64,000 nt of DNA, from positions 3,512,266-3,576,265 of the forward strand of contig CAUJGJ010000030.1 in the NCBI GenBank assembly GCA_963170055.1, written 5' to 3'. The stretch's first letter is position 1. Each line of letters begins with the position of its first letter. The notes under the pieces are model-generated. The model did no database searches. It had not been told where the DNA came from and saw nothing but the letters and a program-made list of their open reading frames with translations. This stretch comes from Halisarca cf. caerulea (Eukaryota; Porifera; Demospongiae; Chondrillida; Halisarcidae). Below are positions 18,636 to 33,899 of this stretch, piece by piece. The translations under genes and the position numbers were made by a program.

Positions 18636-21600
18636 ATGACCTTTCTGAAGTGCTGTGGGCGTATTTGTGTAATGTTGGATATGCTGGTGCTAATACCAAT
18701 ATTTGGCACTAGCACCACGCACATTCTCAGTGGACACACATGAAGTTTCTTAACTACTGTGGAAGTATTTGTGTAGTGTTCGATATACTGGTGCTAATAC
18801 CAATATTTGGCACTAGCACCACGCACATTCCCAGTGGACACACATGACCTTTCTGAAGTGCTGTGGGCGTATTTGTGTAGTGTTGGATATGCTGGTGCTA
18901 ATACCAATATTTGGCACTAGCACCACGCACATTCCCAGTGGACACACATGACCTTTCTGAAGTACTGTGGGCGTATTTGTGTAGTGTTGGATATGCTGGT
19001 GCTAATACCAATATTTGGCACTAGCACCACGCACATTCCCAGTGGACACACATGAAGTTTCTTAACTACTGTGGGCATATTTGTGTAATATTGGATATGC
19101 TGGTGCTAATACCAATATTTGGCACTAGCACCACGCACTTTCCCAGTGGACACACATGAAGTTTCTGAAGTGCTGTGGGCGTATTTGTGTAATGTTGGAT
19201 ATGCTGGTGCTAATACCAATATTTGGCACTAGCACCACGCACTTTCCCAGTGGACACACATGAAGTTTCTGAAGTGCTGTGGGCGTATTTGTGTAATGTT
19301 GGATATGCTGGTGCTAATACCAATATTTGGCACTAGCACCACGCACATTCCCAGTGGACACACATGAAGTTTCTTAACTACTGTGGGCGTATTTGAGTAA
19401 TGTTGGATATGCTGGTGCTAATACCAATATTTGGCACTAGCACCACGCACATTCCCAGTGGACACACATGACCTTTCTGAAGTGCTGTGGACGTATTTGT
19501 GTAGTGTTGGATATGCTGGTGCTAATACCAATATTTGGCACTAGCACCACGCACATTCCCAGTGGAAACACATGAAGTTTCTTAACTACTGTGGGCGTAT
19601 TTGTGTAATGTTGGATATGCTGGTGCTAATACCAATATTTGGCACTAGCACCACGCACATTCCCAGTGGACACACATGAAGTTTCTGAAGTGCTGTGGGC
19701 GTATTTGTGTAATGTTGGATATTTTGGTGCTAATACCAATATTTGGCACTAGCACCACGCACATTCCCAGTGGACACACATGACCTTTCTGAAGTGCTGT
19801 GGGCGTATTTGTGTAATGTTGGATATGCTGGTGCTAATACCAATATTTGGCACTAGCACCACGCACATTCCCAGTGGACACACATGACCTTTCTGAAGTA
19901 CTGTGGGCGTATTTGTGTAGTGTTGGATATGCTGGTGCTAATACCAATATTTGGCACTAGCACCACGCACATTCCCAGTGGACACACATGAAGTTTCTTA
20001 ACTACTGTGGGCATATTTGTGTAATATTGGATATGCTGGTGCTAATACCAATATTTGGCACTAGCACCACGCACATTCCCAGTGGACACACATGACCTTT
20101 CTGAAGTGCTGTGGGCGTATTTGTGTAATGTTGGATATGCTGGTGCTAATACCAATATTTGGCACTAGCACCACGCACATTCCCAGTGGACACACATGAC
20201 CTTTCTGATGTGCTGTGGGCGTATTTGTGTAGTGTTGGATATGCTGGTGCTAATACCAATATTTGGCACTAGCACCACGCACATTCCCAGTGGAAACACA
20301 TGAAGTTTCTTAACTACTGTGGGCGTATTTGTGTAATGTTGGATATGCTGGTGCTAATACCAATATTTGGCACTAGCACCACGCACATTCCCAGTGGACA
20401 CACATGAAGTTTCTGAAGTGCTGTGGGCGTATTTGTGTAGTGTTGGATATGCTGGTGCTAATACCAATATTTGGCACTAGCACCACGCACATTCCCAGTG
20501 GACACACATGACCTTTCTGAAGTGATGTGGGCGTATTTGTGTAATGTTGGATATGCTGGTGCTAATACAAATATTTGGCACTAGCACCACGCACATTCTC
20601 AGTGGACACACATGAAGTTTCTTAACTACTGTGGGCGTATTTGTGTAGTGTTGGATATGCTGGTGCTAATACCAATATTTGGCACTAGCACCACGCACAT
20701 TCCCAGTGGACACACATGACCTTTCTGAAGTGCTGTGGGCGTATTTGTGTAGTGTTGGATATGCTGGTGCTAATACCAATATTTGGCACTAGCACCACGC
20801 ACATTCCCAGTGGACACACATGACCTTTCTAAAGTTCTGTGGGCGTATTTGTGTAGTGTTGGATATGCTGGTGCTAATACCAATATTTGGCACTAGCACC
20901 ACGCACATTCCCAGTGGAAACACATGAAGTTTCTGAAGTGCTGTGGGCGTATTTGTGTAATGTTGGATATTTTTGTGCTAATACCAATATTTGGCACTAG
21001 CACCACGCACATTCCCAGTGGACACACATGACCTTTCTGAAGTGCTGTGGGCGTATTTGTGTAATGTTGGATATGCTGGTGCTAATACCAATATTTGGCA
21101 CTAGCACCACGCACATTCTCAGTGGACACACATGAAGTTTCTTAACTACTGTGGGCGTATTTGTGTAGTGTTGGATATGCTGGTGCTAATACCAATATTT
21201 GGCACTAGCACCACGCACATTCCCAGTGGACACACATGACCTTTCTGAAGTGCTGTGGGCGTATTTGTGTAGTGTTGGATATGCTGGTGCTAATACCAAT
21301 ATTTGGCACTAGCACCACGCACCTTCCCGGTGGACACACATGACCTTTCTGAAGTGCTGTGGGAGTATTTGTGTAATGTTGGATATGCTGGTGCTAATAC
21401 CAATATTTGGCACTAGCACCACGCACATTCCCAGTGGACACACATGACCTTTCTGAAGTGCTGTGGGCGTATTTGTGTAGTGTTGGATATGCTGGTGCTA
21501 ATACCAATATTTGGCACTAGCACCACGCACATTCCCAGTGGAAACACATGAAGTTTTTGAAGTGCTGTGGGCGTATTTGTGTAGTGTTGGATATGCCTGT

Positions 21601-21869
21601 TCTAATACCAATATTTGGAACTAGCACCACGCACTTTCCCAGTGGACACACATGAAATTTCTGAAGTGCTGTGGGCGTATTTGTGTAATGTTGGATATGC
21701 TGGTGCTAATACCAATATTTGGCACTAGTACCACGCACATTCCCAGTGGACACACATGAAGTTTCTTAACTACTGTGGGCGTATTTGTGTAATGTTGGAT
21801 ATGCTGGTGCTAATACCAATATTTGGCACTAGCACCACGCACATTCCCAGTGGACGCACATGTAGTTTC

Positions 21870-24800
21870 TTAAGATCTGTAGGCGTATTTGTGTAGTGTT
21901 GGATATGCTGGTGCTAATACCAATATTCGGCACTAGCACCACGCACATGCCCAGTGGACACACATGACCTTTCTGAAGTGCTGTGGGCGTATTTGTGTAG
22001 TGTTGGATATGCTGGTGCTAATACCAATATTTGGCACTAGCACCACGCACATTCCCAGTGGACACACATGACGTTTCTGAAGTGCTGTGGGCGTATTTGT
22101 GTAGTGTTGGATATGCTGGTGCCAATACCAATATTTGGCACTTGCACCACGCACATTCCCAGTGGACACACATGACCTTTCTGAAGTGCTGTGGGCGTAT
22201 TTGTGTAGTGTTGGATATGCTGGTGCTAATACCAATATTTGGCACTAGCACCACGCACATTCCCAGGGGACACACATGAAGTTCCTTAACTACTGTGGGC
22301 GTATTTGTGTAATGTTGGATATGCTGGTGCTAATACCAATATTTGGCACTAGCACCACGCACATTCCCAGTGGACACACATGAAGTTTCTGAAGTGCTGT
22401 GGGCGTATTTGTGTAGTGTTGGATATGCTGGTGCCAATACCAATATTTGGCACTACCACCACGCACATTCCCAGTGGACGCACATGTAGTTTCTTAAGAT
22501 CTGTAGGCGTATTTGTGTAGTGTTGGATATGCTGGTGCTAATACCAATATTCGGCACTAGCACCACGCACATGCCCAGTGGACACACATGACCTTTCTGA
22601 AGTGCTGTGGGCGTATTTGTGTAGTGCAAGATATGCTGGTGCTAATACCAATATTTGGCACTAGCACCACGCACATTCCCAGTGGACACACATGACCTTT
22701 CTGAAGTGCTGTGGGCGTATTTGTGTAGTGTTGGATATGCTGGTGCTAATACCAATATTTGGCACTAACACCACGCACATTCCCAGTGGACACACATGAA
22801 GATTCCTAACTACTGTGGGCGTATTTGTGTAATGTTGGATATTCTGGTGCTAATACCAATATTTGGCACTAACACCACGCACATTCCCAGTGGACACACA
22901 TGACCTTTCTGATGTGCTGTGGGCGTATTTGTGTAATGTTGGATATGCTGGTGCTAATACCAATATTTGGCAGTAGCACCACGCACATTCCCAGTGGACA
23001 CACATGAAGTTTCTGAAGTGCTGTGGGCGTATTTGTGTAGTGTTGGATATGCTGGTGCTAATACCAATATTTGGCACTAGCACCACGCACATTCCCAGTG
23101 GACACACATGACCTTTCTGAAGTGCTGTGGGCGTATTTGTGTAATGTTGGATATGGTGGTGTTAATACCAATATTTGGCACTAGCACCACGCACATTCCC
23201 AGTGGAAACACATGACGTTTCTTATCTACTGTGGGCGTATTTGTGTAATGTTGGATATTCTTGTGCTAATACCAATATTTGGCACTAGCACCACGCACAT
23301 TCCCAGTGGACACACATGACATTTCTGAAGTGCTGTGGGCGTATTTTTGTAATGTTGGATATACTGGTGCTAATACCAATATTTGGCACTAGCACCACGC
23401 ACATTCCCAGTGGACACACATGAAGTTTCTGAAGTGCTGTGGGCGTATTTGTGTAGTGTTGGATATGCTGGTGCTAATACCAATATTTGGCACTAGCACC
23501 ACGCACTTACCCAGTGGACACACATGAAGTTTCTGAAGTGCTGTGGGCGTATTCGTGTAGTGTTGGATATGCTGGTGCTAATACCAATATTTGGCACTAG
23601 CACCACGCACCTTCCCAGTGGACACACATGACCTTTCTGAATTGCTGTGGGCGTATTTGTGTAGAGTTGGATATGCTGGTGCTAATACCAATATTTGGCA
23701 CTAGCACCACGCACATTCCCAGTGTACACACATGACGTTTCTTATCTACTGTTGGCGTATTTGTGTAATGTTGGATATGCTGGTGCTAATACCAATATTT
23801 GGCACTAGCACCACGCACATTCCCAGTGGACACACATGACCTTTCTGAATTGCTGTGGGCGTATTTGTGTAGAGTTGGATATGCTGGTGCTAATACCAAT
23901 ATTTGGCACTAGCACCACGCACATTCCCAGTGTACACACATGACGTTTCTTAACTACTGTGGGCGTATTTGTGTAATGTTGGATATTCTGGTGCTAATAC
24001 CAATATTTGGCACTAGCACCATGCACATTCCCAGTGGACACACATGACCTTTCTGAAGTGCTGTGGGCGTATTTGTGTAATGTTGGATATGCTGGTGCTA
24101 TTACCAATATTTGGCACTAGCACCACGCACATTCCCAGTGGACACACATGACCTTTCTGAAGTGCTGTGAGCGTATCTTTTTAGTGTTGGATATGCTGGT
24201 GCTAATACCAATATTTGGCACTAGCACCACGCACATACCCAGTGGACACACATGAAGTTTCTGAAGTGCTGTGGGCGTATTTGTGTAGTGTTGGATATGC
24301 TGGTGCTAATACCAATATTTGGCACTAGCACCACGCACATTCCCAGTGGACACACATGACCTTTCTGAATTGCTGTGGGCGTATTTGTGTAGAGTTGGAT
24401 ATGCTGGTGCTAATACCAATATTTGGCACTAGCACCACGCACATTCCCAGTGGACACACATGACGTTTCTGAAGTGCTGTGGGCGTATTTGTGTAATGTT
24501 GGATATGCTGGTGCCAATACCAATATTTGGCACTTGCACCACGCACATTCCCAGTGGACACACATGACGTTTCTGAAGTGCTGTGGGCGTATTTGTGTAG
24601 TGTTGGATATGCTGGTGCTAATACCAATATTTGGCACTAGCACCACGCACAAAACCAGTGGACACACATGACCTTTCTGAAGTGCTGTGGGCGTATTTGT
24701 GTAGTGTTGGATATGCTGGTGCCAATACCAATATTTGGCACTAGCACCACGCACATTCCCAGTGGACACACATGACCATTCTGAAGTGCTGTGGGCGTAT

Positions 24801-26560
24801 TTGTGTAGTGTTGGATATGCTGGTGCTAATACCAATATTTGGCACTAGCACCACGCACATTCCCAGTGGACACACATGACCTTTCTGAAGTGCTTTGGGC
24901 GTATTTGTGTAGAGTTGGATATGGTGGTGTTAATACCAATATTTGGCACTAGCACCACGCACATTCCCAGTGGACACACATGACGTTTCTTATCTACTGT
25001 GGGCGTATTTGTGTAATGTTGGATATTCTTGTGCTAATACCAATATTTGGCACTAGCACCACGCACATTCCCAGTGGACACACATGACATTTCTGAAGTG
25101 CTGTGGGCGTATTTTTGTAATGTTGGATATGCTGGTGCCAATACCAATATTTGGCACTAGCACCACGCACATACCCAGTGGACACACATGAATTTCTGAA
25201 GTGCTGTGGGCGCATTTGTGTAGTGTTGGATATGCTGGTGCTAATACCAATATTTGGCACTAGCACCACGCACATTCCCAGTGGACACACATGACCTTTC
25301 TGAATTGCTGTGGGCGTATTTGTGTAGAATTGGATATGCTGGTGCTAATACCATTATTTGGCACTAGCACCACGCACATTCCCAGTGGACACACATGACG
25401 TTTCTGAAGTGCTGTGGGCGTATTTGTGTAATGTTGGATATGCTGGTGCCAATACCAATATTTGGCACTTGCACCACGCACATTCCCAGTGGACACACAT
25501 GACGTTTCTGAAGTGCTGTGGGCGTATTTGTGTAGTGTTGGATATGCTGGTGCTAATACCAATATTTATCACTAGCACCACGCACAAAACCAGTGGACAC
25601 ACATGACCTTTCTGAAGTGCTGTGGGCGTATTTGTGTAGTGTTGGATATGCTGGTGCTAATACCAATATTTGGCACAAAAACCACGCACATTCCCAGTGG
25701 ACACACATGAAGTTTCCTAACTACTGTGGGCGTATTTGTGTAATGTTGGATATGCTGGTGCTAATACCAATATTTGGCACTAGCACCACGCACATACCCA
25801 GTGGACACACATGAAGTTTCTGAAGTGCTGTGGGCGTATTTGTGTAGTGTTGGATATGCTGGTGCTAATACCAATATTTGGCACTAGCACCACGCACTTA
25901 CCCAGTGGACACACATGAAGTTTCTGAAGTGCTGTGGGCGTATTTGTGTAGTGTTGGATATGCTGGTGCTAATACCAATATTTGGCACTAGCACCACGCA
26001 CCTTCCCAGTGGACACACATGACCTTTCTGAATTGCTGTGGGCGTATTTGTGTAGAGTTGGATATGCTGGTGCTAATACCAATATTTGGCACTAGCACCA
26101 CGCACATTCCCAGTGTACACACATGACGTTTCTTATCTACTGTTGGCGTATTTGTGTAATGTTGGATATGCTGGTGCTAATACCAATATTTGGCACTAGC
26201 ACCACGCACATTCCCAGTGGACACACATGACCTTTCTGAATTGCTGTGGGCGTATTTGTGTAGAGTTGGATATGCTGGTGCTAATACCAATATTTGGCAC
26301 TAGCACCACGCACATTCCCAGTGGACACACATGACGTTTCTTAACTACTGTGGGCGTATTTGTGTAATGTTGGATATTCTGGTGCTAATACCAATATTTG
26401 GCACTAGCACCACGCACATTCCCAGTGGACACACATGACCTTTCTGAAGTGCTGTGGGCGTATTTGTGTAATGTTGGATATGCTGGTGCTATTACCAATA
26501 TTTGGCACTAGCACCACGCACATTCCCAGTGGACACACATGACCTTTCTGAAGTGCTGTG
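21870..26560 (+). repeat. Transition zone where new monomer subtypes appear
   Basis: CGTTTCTGAAG-type monomers first appear near 22070, the GCCAAT…CTTGCACC type near 22120, GAATTGCT with TAGAGTTGG near 23640, CGCACAAAACC near 24650, and TATTTTTTTAG near 26560 (a related TATCTTTTTAG sits at about 24175). None is seen in the 14-21 kb zone. All then recur to the right edge. Confidence 0.8.
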
Positions 26561-29199
26561 GGCGTATTTTTTTAGTGTTGGATATGCTGGTGCTAATACC
26601 AATATTTGGCACTAGCACCACGCACATACCCAGTGGACACACATGAAGTTTCTGAAGTGCTGTGGGCGTATTTGTGTAGTGTTGGATATGCTGGTGCTAA
26701 TACCAATATTTGGCACTAGCACCACGCACAAAACCAGTGGACACACATGACCTTTCTGAAGTGCTGTGGGCGTATTTGTGTAGTGTTGGATATGCTGGTG
26801 CCAATACCAATATTTGGCACTAGCACCACGCACATTCCCAGTGGACACACATGACCTTTCTGAATTGCTGTGGGCGTATTTGTGTAGAGTTGGATATGCT
26901 GGTGCTAATACCAATATTTGGCACTAGCACCACGCACATTCCCAGTGGACACACATGACGTTTCTTAACTACTGTGGGCGTATTTGTGTAATGTTGGATA
27001 TTCTGGTGCTAATACCAATATTTGGCACTAGCACCACGCACATTCCCAGTGGACACACATGACCTTTCTGAAGTGCTGTGGGCGTATTTGTGTAATGTTG
27101 GATATGCTGGTGCTATTACCAATATTTGGCACTAGCACCACGCACATTCCCAGTGGACACACATGACCTTTCTGAAGTGCTGTGGGCGTATTTGTGTAGA
27201 GTTGGATATGCTGGTGCTAATACCAATATTTGGCACTAGCACCACGCACATTCCCAGTGTACACACATGACGTTTCTTATCTACTGTTGGCGTATTTGTG
27301 TAATGTTGGATATGCTGGTGCTAATACCAATATTTGGCACTAGCACCACGCACATTCCCAGTGGACACACATGACCTTTCTGAATTGCTGTGGGCGTATT
27401 TGTGTAGAGTTGGATATGCTGGTGCTAATACCAATATTTGGCACTAGCACCACGCACATTCCCAGTGGACACACATGACGTTTCTTAACTACTGTGGGCG
27501 TATTTGTGTAATGTTGGATATTCTGGTGCTAATACCAATATTTGGCACTAGCACCACGCACATTCCCAGTGGACACACATGACCTTTCTGAAGTGCTGTG
27601 GGCGTATTTGTGTAATGTTGGATATGCTGGTGCTATTACCAATATTTGGCACTAGCACCACGCACATTCCCAGTGGACACACATGACCTTTCTGAAGTGC
27701 TGTGGGCGTATTTTTTTAGTGTTGGATATGCTGGTGCTAATACCAATATTTGGCACTAGCACCACGCACATACCCAGTGGACACACATGAAGTTTCTGAA
27801 GTGCTGTGGGCGTATTTGTGTAGTGTTGGATATGCTGGTGCTAATACCAATATTTGGCACTAGCACCACGCACAAAACCAGTGGACACACATGACCTTTC
27901 TGAAGTGCTGTGGGCGTATTTGTGTAGTGTTGGATATGCTGGTGCCAATACCAATATTTGGCACTAGCACCACGCACATTCCCAGTGGACACACATGACC
28001 TTTCTGAATTGCTGTGGGCGTATTTGTGTAGAGTTGGATATGCTGGTGCTAATACCAATATTTGGCACTAGCACCACGCACATTCCCAGTGGACACACAT
28101 GACGTTTCTTAACTACTGTGGGCGTATTTGTGTAATGTTGGATATTCTGGTGCTAATACCAATATTTGGCACTAGCACCACGCACATTCCCAGTGGACAT
28201 ACATGACCTTTCTGAAGTGCTGTGGGCGTATTTGTGTAATGTTGGATATGCTGGTGCTATTACCAATATTTGGCACTAGCACCACGCACATTCCCAGTGG
28301 ACACACATGACCTTTCTGAAGTGCTGTGGGCGTATTTTTTTAGTGTTGGATATGCTGGTGCTAATACCAATATTTGGCACTAGCACCACGCACATACCCA
28401 GTGGACACACATGAAGTTTCTGAAGTGCTGTGGGCGTATTTGTGTAGTGTTGGATATGCTGGTGCTAATACCAATATTTGGCACTAGCACCACGCACATT
28501 CCCAGTGGACACACATGACCTTTCTGAATTGCTGTGGGCGTATTTGTGTAGTGTTAGATATGCTGGTGCTAATACCAATATTTGGCACTAGCACCACGCA
28601 CAAAACCAGTGGACACACATGACCTTTCTGAAGTGCTGTGGGCGTATTTGTGTAGTGTTGGATATGCTGGTGCCAATACCAATATTTGGCACTAGCACCA
28701 CGCACATTCCCAGTGGACACACATGACCATTCTGAAGTGCTGTGGGCGTATTTGTGTAGTGTTGGATATGCTGGTGCTAATACCAATATTTGGCACTAGC
28801 ACCACGCACATTCCCAGTGGACACACATGACCTTTCTGAATTGCTGTGGGCGTATTTGTGTAGAGTTGGATATGCTGGTGCTAATACCAATATTTGGCAC
28901 TAGCACCACGCACATTCCCAGTGGACACACATGACCTTTCTGAAGTGCTTTGGGCGTATTTGTGTAATGTTGGATATGCTGGTGCCAATACCAATATTTG
29001 GCACTTGCACCACGCACATTCCCAGTGGACACACATGACGTTTCTGAAGTGCTGTGGGCGTATTTGTGTAGTGTTGGATATGCTGGTGCTAATACCAATA
29101 TTTATCACTAGCACCACGCACAAAACCAGTGGACACACATGACCTTTCTGAAGTGCTGTGGGCGTATTTGTGTAGTGTTGGATATGCTGGTGCTAATAC

Positions 29200-32100
29200 C
29201 AATATTTGGCACTAGCACCACGCACATTCCCAGTGGACACACATGACCTTTCTGAATTGCTGTGGGCGTATTTGTGTAGTGTTAGATATGCTGGTGCTAA
29301 TACCAATATTTGGCACTAGCACCACGCACAAAACCAGTGGACACACATGACCTTTCTTAAGTGCTGGTGGCGTATTTGTGTAGTGTTGGATATGCTGGTG
29401 CCAATACCAATATTTGGCACTAGCACCACGCACATTCCCAGTGGACACACATGACCATTCTGAAGTGCTGTGGGCGTATTTGTGTAGTGTTGGATATGCT
29501 GGTGCTAATACCAATATTTGGCACTAGCACCACGCACATTCCCAGTGGAAACACATGACCTTTCTGAAGTGCTGTGGGCGTATTTGTGTAGAGTTGGATA
29601 TGGTGGTGTTAATACCAATATTTGGCACTAGCACCACGCACATTCCCAGTGGACACACATGACGTTTCTTATCTACTGTGGGCGTATTTGTGTAATGTTG
29701 GATATTCTTGTGCTAATACCAATATTTGGCACTAGCACCACGCACATTCCCAGTGGACACACATGACCTTTCTGAAGTGCTGTGGGCGTATTTTTGTAAT
29801 GTTGGATATGCTGGTGCTAATACCAATATTTGGCACTAGCACCACGCACATTCCCAGTGGACACACATGACCTTTCTGAAGTGCTGTGGGCGTATTTTTT
29901 TAGTGTTGGATATGCTGGTGTTAATACCAATATTTGGCACTAGCACCACGCACATACCCAGTGGACACACATGAAGTTTCTGAAGTGCTGTGGGCGCATT
30001 TGTGTAGTGTTGGATATGCTGGTGCTAATACCAATATTTGGCACTAGCACCACGCACATTCCCAGTGGACACACATGACCTTTCTGAATTGCTGTGGGCG
30101 TATTTGTGTAGAGTTGGATATGCTGGTGCTAATACCAATATTTGGCACTAGCACCACGCACATTCCCAGTGGACACACATGACGTTTCTGAAGTGCTGTG
30201 GGCGTATTTGTGTAATGTTGGATATGCTGGTGCCAATACCAATATTTGGCACTTGCACCACGCACATTCCCAGTGGACACACATGACGTTTCTGAAGTGC
30301 TGTGGGCGTATTTGTGTAGTGTTGGATATGCTGGTGCTAATACCAATATTTATCACTAGCACCACGCACAAAACCAGTGGACACACATGACCTTTCTGAA
30401 GTGCTGTGGGCGTATTTGTGTAGTGTTGGATATGCTGGTGCTAATACCAATATTTGGCACAAAAACCACGCACATTCCCAGTGGACACACATGAAGTTTC
30501 CTAACTACTGTGGGCGTATTTGTGTAATGTTGGATATGCTGGTGCTAATACCAATATTTGGCACTAGCACCACGCACATACCCAGTGGACACACATGAAG
30601 TTTCTGAAGTGCTGTGGGCGTATTTGTGTAGTGTTGGATAGGCTGGTGCTAATACCAATATTTGGCTCTAGCACCACGCACTTACCCAGTGGACACACAT
30701 GAAGTTTCTGAAGTGCTGTGGGCGTATTTGTGTAGTGTTGGATATGCTGGTGCTAATACCAATATTTGGCACTAGCACCACGCACCTTCCCAGTGGACAC
30801 ACATGACCTTTCTTAATTGCTGTGGGCGTATTTGTGTAGAGTTGGATATGCTGGTGCTAATAACAATATTTGGCACTAGCACCACGCACATTCCCAGTGT
30901 ACACACATGACGTTTCTTATCTACTGTTGGCGTATTTGTGTAATGTTGGATATGCTGGTGCTAATACCAATATTTGGCACTAGCACCACGCACATTCCCA
31001 GTGGACACACATGACCTTTCTGAATTGCTGTGGGCGTATTTGTGTAGAGTTGGATATGCTGGTGCTAATACCAATATTTGGCCCTAGCACCACGCACATT
31101 CCCAGTGGACACACATGACGTTTCTGAAGTGCTGTGGGCGTATTTGTGTAATGTTGGATATGCTGGTGCCAATACCAATATTTGGCACTTGCACCACGCA
31201 CATTCCCAGTGGACACACATGACGTTTCTGAAGTGCTGTGGGCGTATTTGTGTAGTGTTGGATATGCTGGTGCTAATACCAATATTTGGCACTAGCACCA
31301 CGCACAAAACCAGTGGACACACATGACCTTTCTGAAGTGCTGTGGGCGTATTTGTGTAGTGTTGGATATGCTGGTGCTAATACCAATATTTGGCCCAAAC
31401 ACCACGCACATTCCCAGTGGACACACATGAAGTTTCCTAACTACTGTGGGCGTATTTGTGTAATGTTGGATATGCTGGTGCTAATACCAATATTTGGCAC
31501 TAGCACCACGCACATACCCAGTGGACACACATGAAGTTTCTGAAGTGCTGTGGGCGTATTTGTGTAGTGTTGGATATGCTGGTGCTAATACCAATATTTG
31601 GCACTAGCACCACTCACTTACCCAGTGGACACACATGAAGTTTCTGAAGTGCTGTGGGCGTATTTGTGTAGTGTTGGATATGCTGGTGCTAATACCAATA
31701 TTTGGCACTAGCACCACGCACCTTCCCAGTGGACACACATGACCTTTCTGAATTGCTGTGGGCGTATTTGTGTAGTGTTGGATATGCTGGTGCTAATACC
31801 AATATTTGGCACTAGCACCACGCACATTCCCAGTGTACACACATGACGTTTCTTATCTACTGTTGGCGTATTTGTGTAATGTTGGATATGCTGGTGCTAA
31901 TACCAATATTTGGCACTAGCACCACGCACATTCCCAGTGGACACACATGACCTTTCTGAATTGCTGTGGGCGTATTTGTGTAGAGTTGGATATGCTGGTG
32001 CTAATACCAATATTTGGCACTAGCACCACGCACATTCCCAGTGTACACACATGACGTTTCTTAACTACTGTGGGTGTATTTGTGTAATGTTGGATATTCT

Positions 32101-33730
32101 GGTGCTAATACCAATATTTGGCACTAGCACCACGCACATTCCCAGTGGACACACATGACCTTTCTGAAGTGCTGTGGGCGTATTTGTGTAATGTTGGATA
32201 TGCTGGTGCTATTACCAATATTTGGCACTAGCACCACGCACATTCCCTGTGGACACACATGACCTTTCTGAAGTGCTGTGGGCGTATTTTTTTAGTGTTG
32301 GATATGCTGGTGCTAATACCAATATTTGGCACTAGCACCACGCACATACCCAGTGGACACACATGAAGTTTCTGAAGTGCTGTGGGCGTATTTGTGTAGT
32401 GTTGGATATGCTGGTGCTAATACCAATATTTGGCACTAGCACCACGCACATTCCCAGTGGACACACATGACCTTTCTGAATTGCTGTGGGCGTATTTGTG
32501 TAGAGTTGGATATGCTGGTGCTAATACCAATATTTGGCACTAGCACCACGCACATTCCCAGTGGACACAAATGACGTTTGTGAAGTGCTGTGGGCGTATT
32601 TGTGTAATGTTGGATATGCTGGTGCCAATACCAATATTTGGCACTTGCACCACGCACATTCCCAGTGGACACACATGACGTTTCTGAAGTGCTGTGGGCG
32701 TATTTGTGTAGTGTTGGATATGCTGGTGCTAATACCAATATTTGGCACTAGCACCACGCACATTCCCAGTGGACACACATGACCTTTCTGAAGTGCTGTG
32801 GGCGTATTTGTGTAGTGTTGGATATGCTGGTGCCAATACCAATATTTGGCACTAGCACCACGCACATTCCCAGTGGACACACATGACGTTTCTTATCTAC
32901 TGTGGGCGTATTTGTGTAATGTTGGACATTCTGGTGCTAATACCAATATTTGGCACTAGCACAACGCACATTTCCAGTGGACACACATGACCTTTCTGAA
33001 GTGCTGTGGGCGTATTTGTGTAGAGTTGGATATGCTGGTGCTTATACCAATATTTGGCACTAGCACCACGCACATTCCCAGTGGACACACATGACCGTTC
33101 TGAAGTGCTGTGGGCGTATTTGTGTAATGTTGGATATGCTTGTGCTATTACCAATATTTGGCACTAGCACCACGCACATTCCCAGTGGACACACATGACC
33201 TTTCTGAAGTGCTGTGGGCGTATTTTTTTAGTGTTGGATATGCTGGTGCTAATACCAATATTTGGCACTAGCACCACGCACATACCCAGTGGACACACAT
33301 GAAGTTTCTGAAGTGCTGTGGGCGTATTTTTGTAGTGTTTGATATGCTGGTGCTAATACCAATATTTGGCACTAGCACCACGCACATTCCCAGTGGACAC
33401 ACATGACCTTTCTGAATTGCTGTGGGCGTATTTGTGTAGAGTTGGATATGGTGGTGCTAATACCAATATTTGGCACTAGCACCACGCACATTCCCAGTGG
33501 ACACACATGACGTTTCTTATCTACTGTGGGCGTATTTGTGTAATGTTGGATATTCTGGTGCTAATACCAATATTTGGCACTAGCACCACGCACATTACCA
33601 GTGGACACACATGACCTTTCTGAAGTGCTGTGGGCGTATTTGTGTTATGTTGGATATGCTGGTGCTAATACCAATATTTGGCACTAGCACCACGCACATT
33701 CCCAGTGGACACACATGACCTTTCTGAAGT
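29200..33730 (+). repeat. Large satellite block, first copy (offset 7.7-7.8 kb)
   Basis: Matches 36900-41530. The offset is 7696 bp (74 monomers) up to about 29680 and 7800 bp (75 monomers) after that, because the second copy has one extra monomer around 37400-37480. Rare markers such as TATTTATCACTAGC, GGCACAAAAACC, GTGTTATGTTGG and GGACATTCTGG recur in order. Confidence 0.9.
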
Positions 33731-33899
33731 GCTGTGGGCGTATTTCTGTAGTGTTGGATATGCTGGTGCTAATACCAATATTTGGCACTAGCACCACGCA
33801 CAAAACCAGTGGACACACATGACCTTTCTGAAGTGCTGTGGGCGTATTTGTGTAGTGTTGGATATGCTGGTGCTAATACCAATATTTGGCACTAGCACC

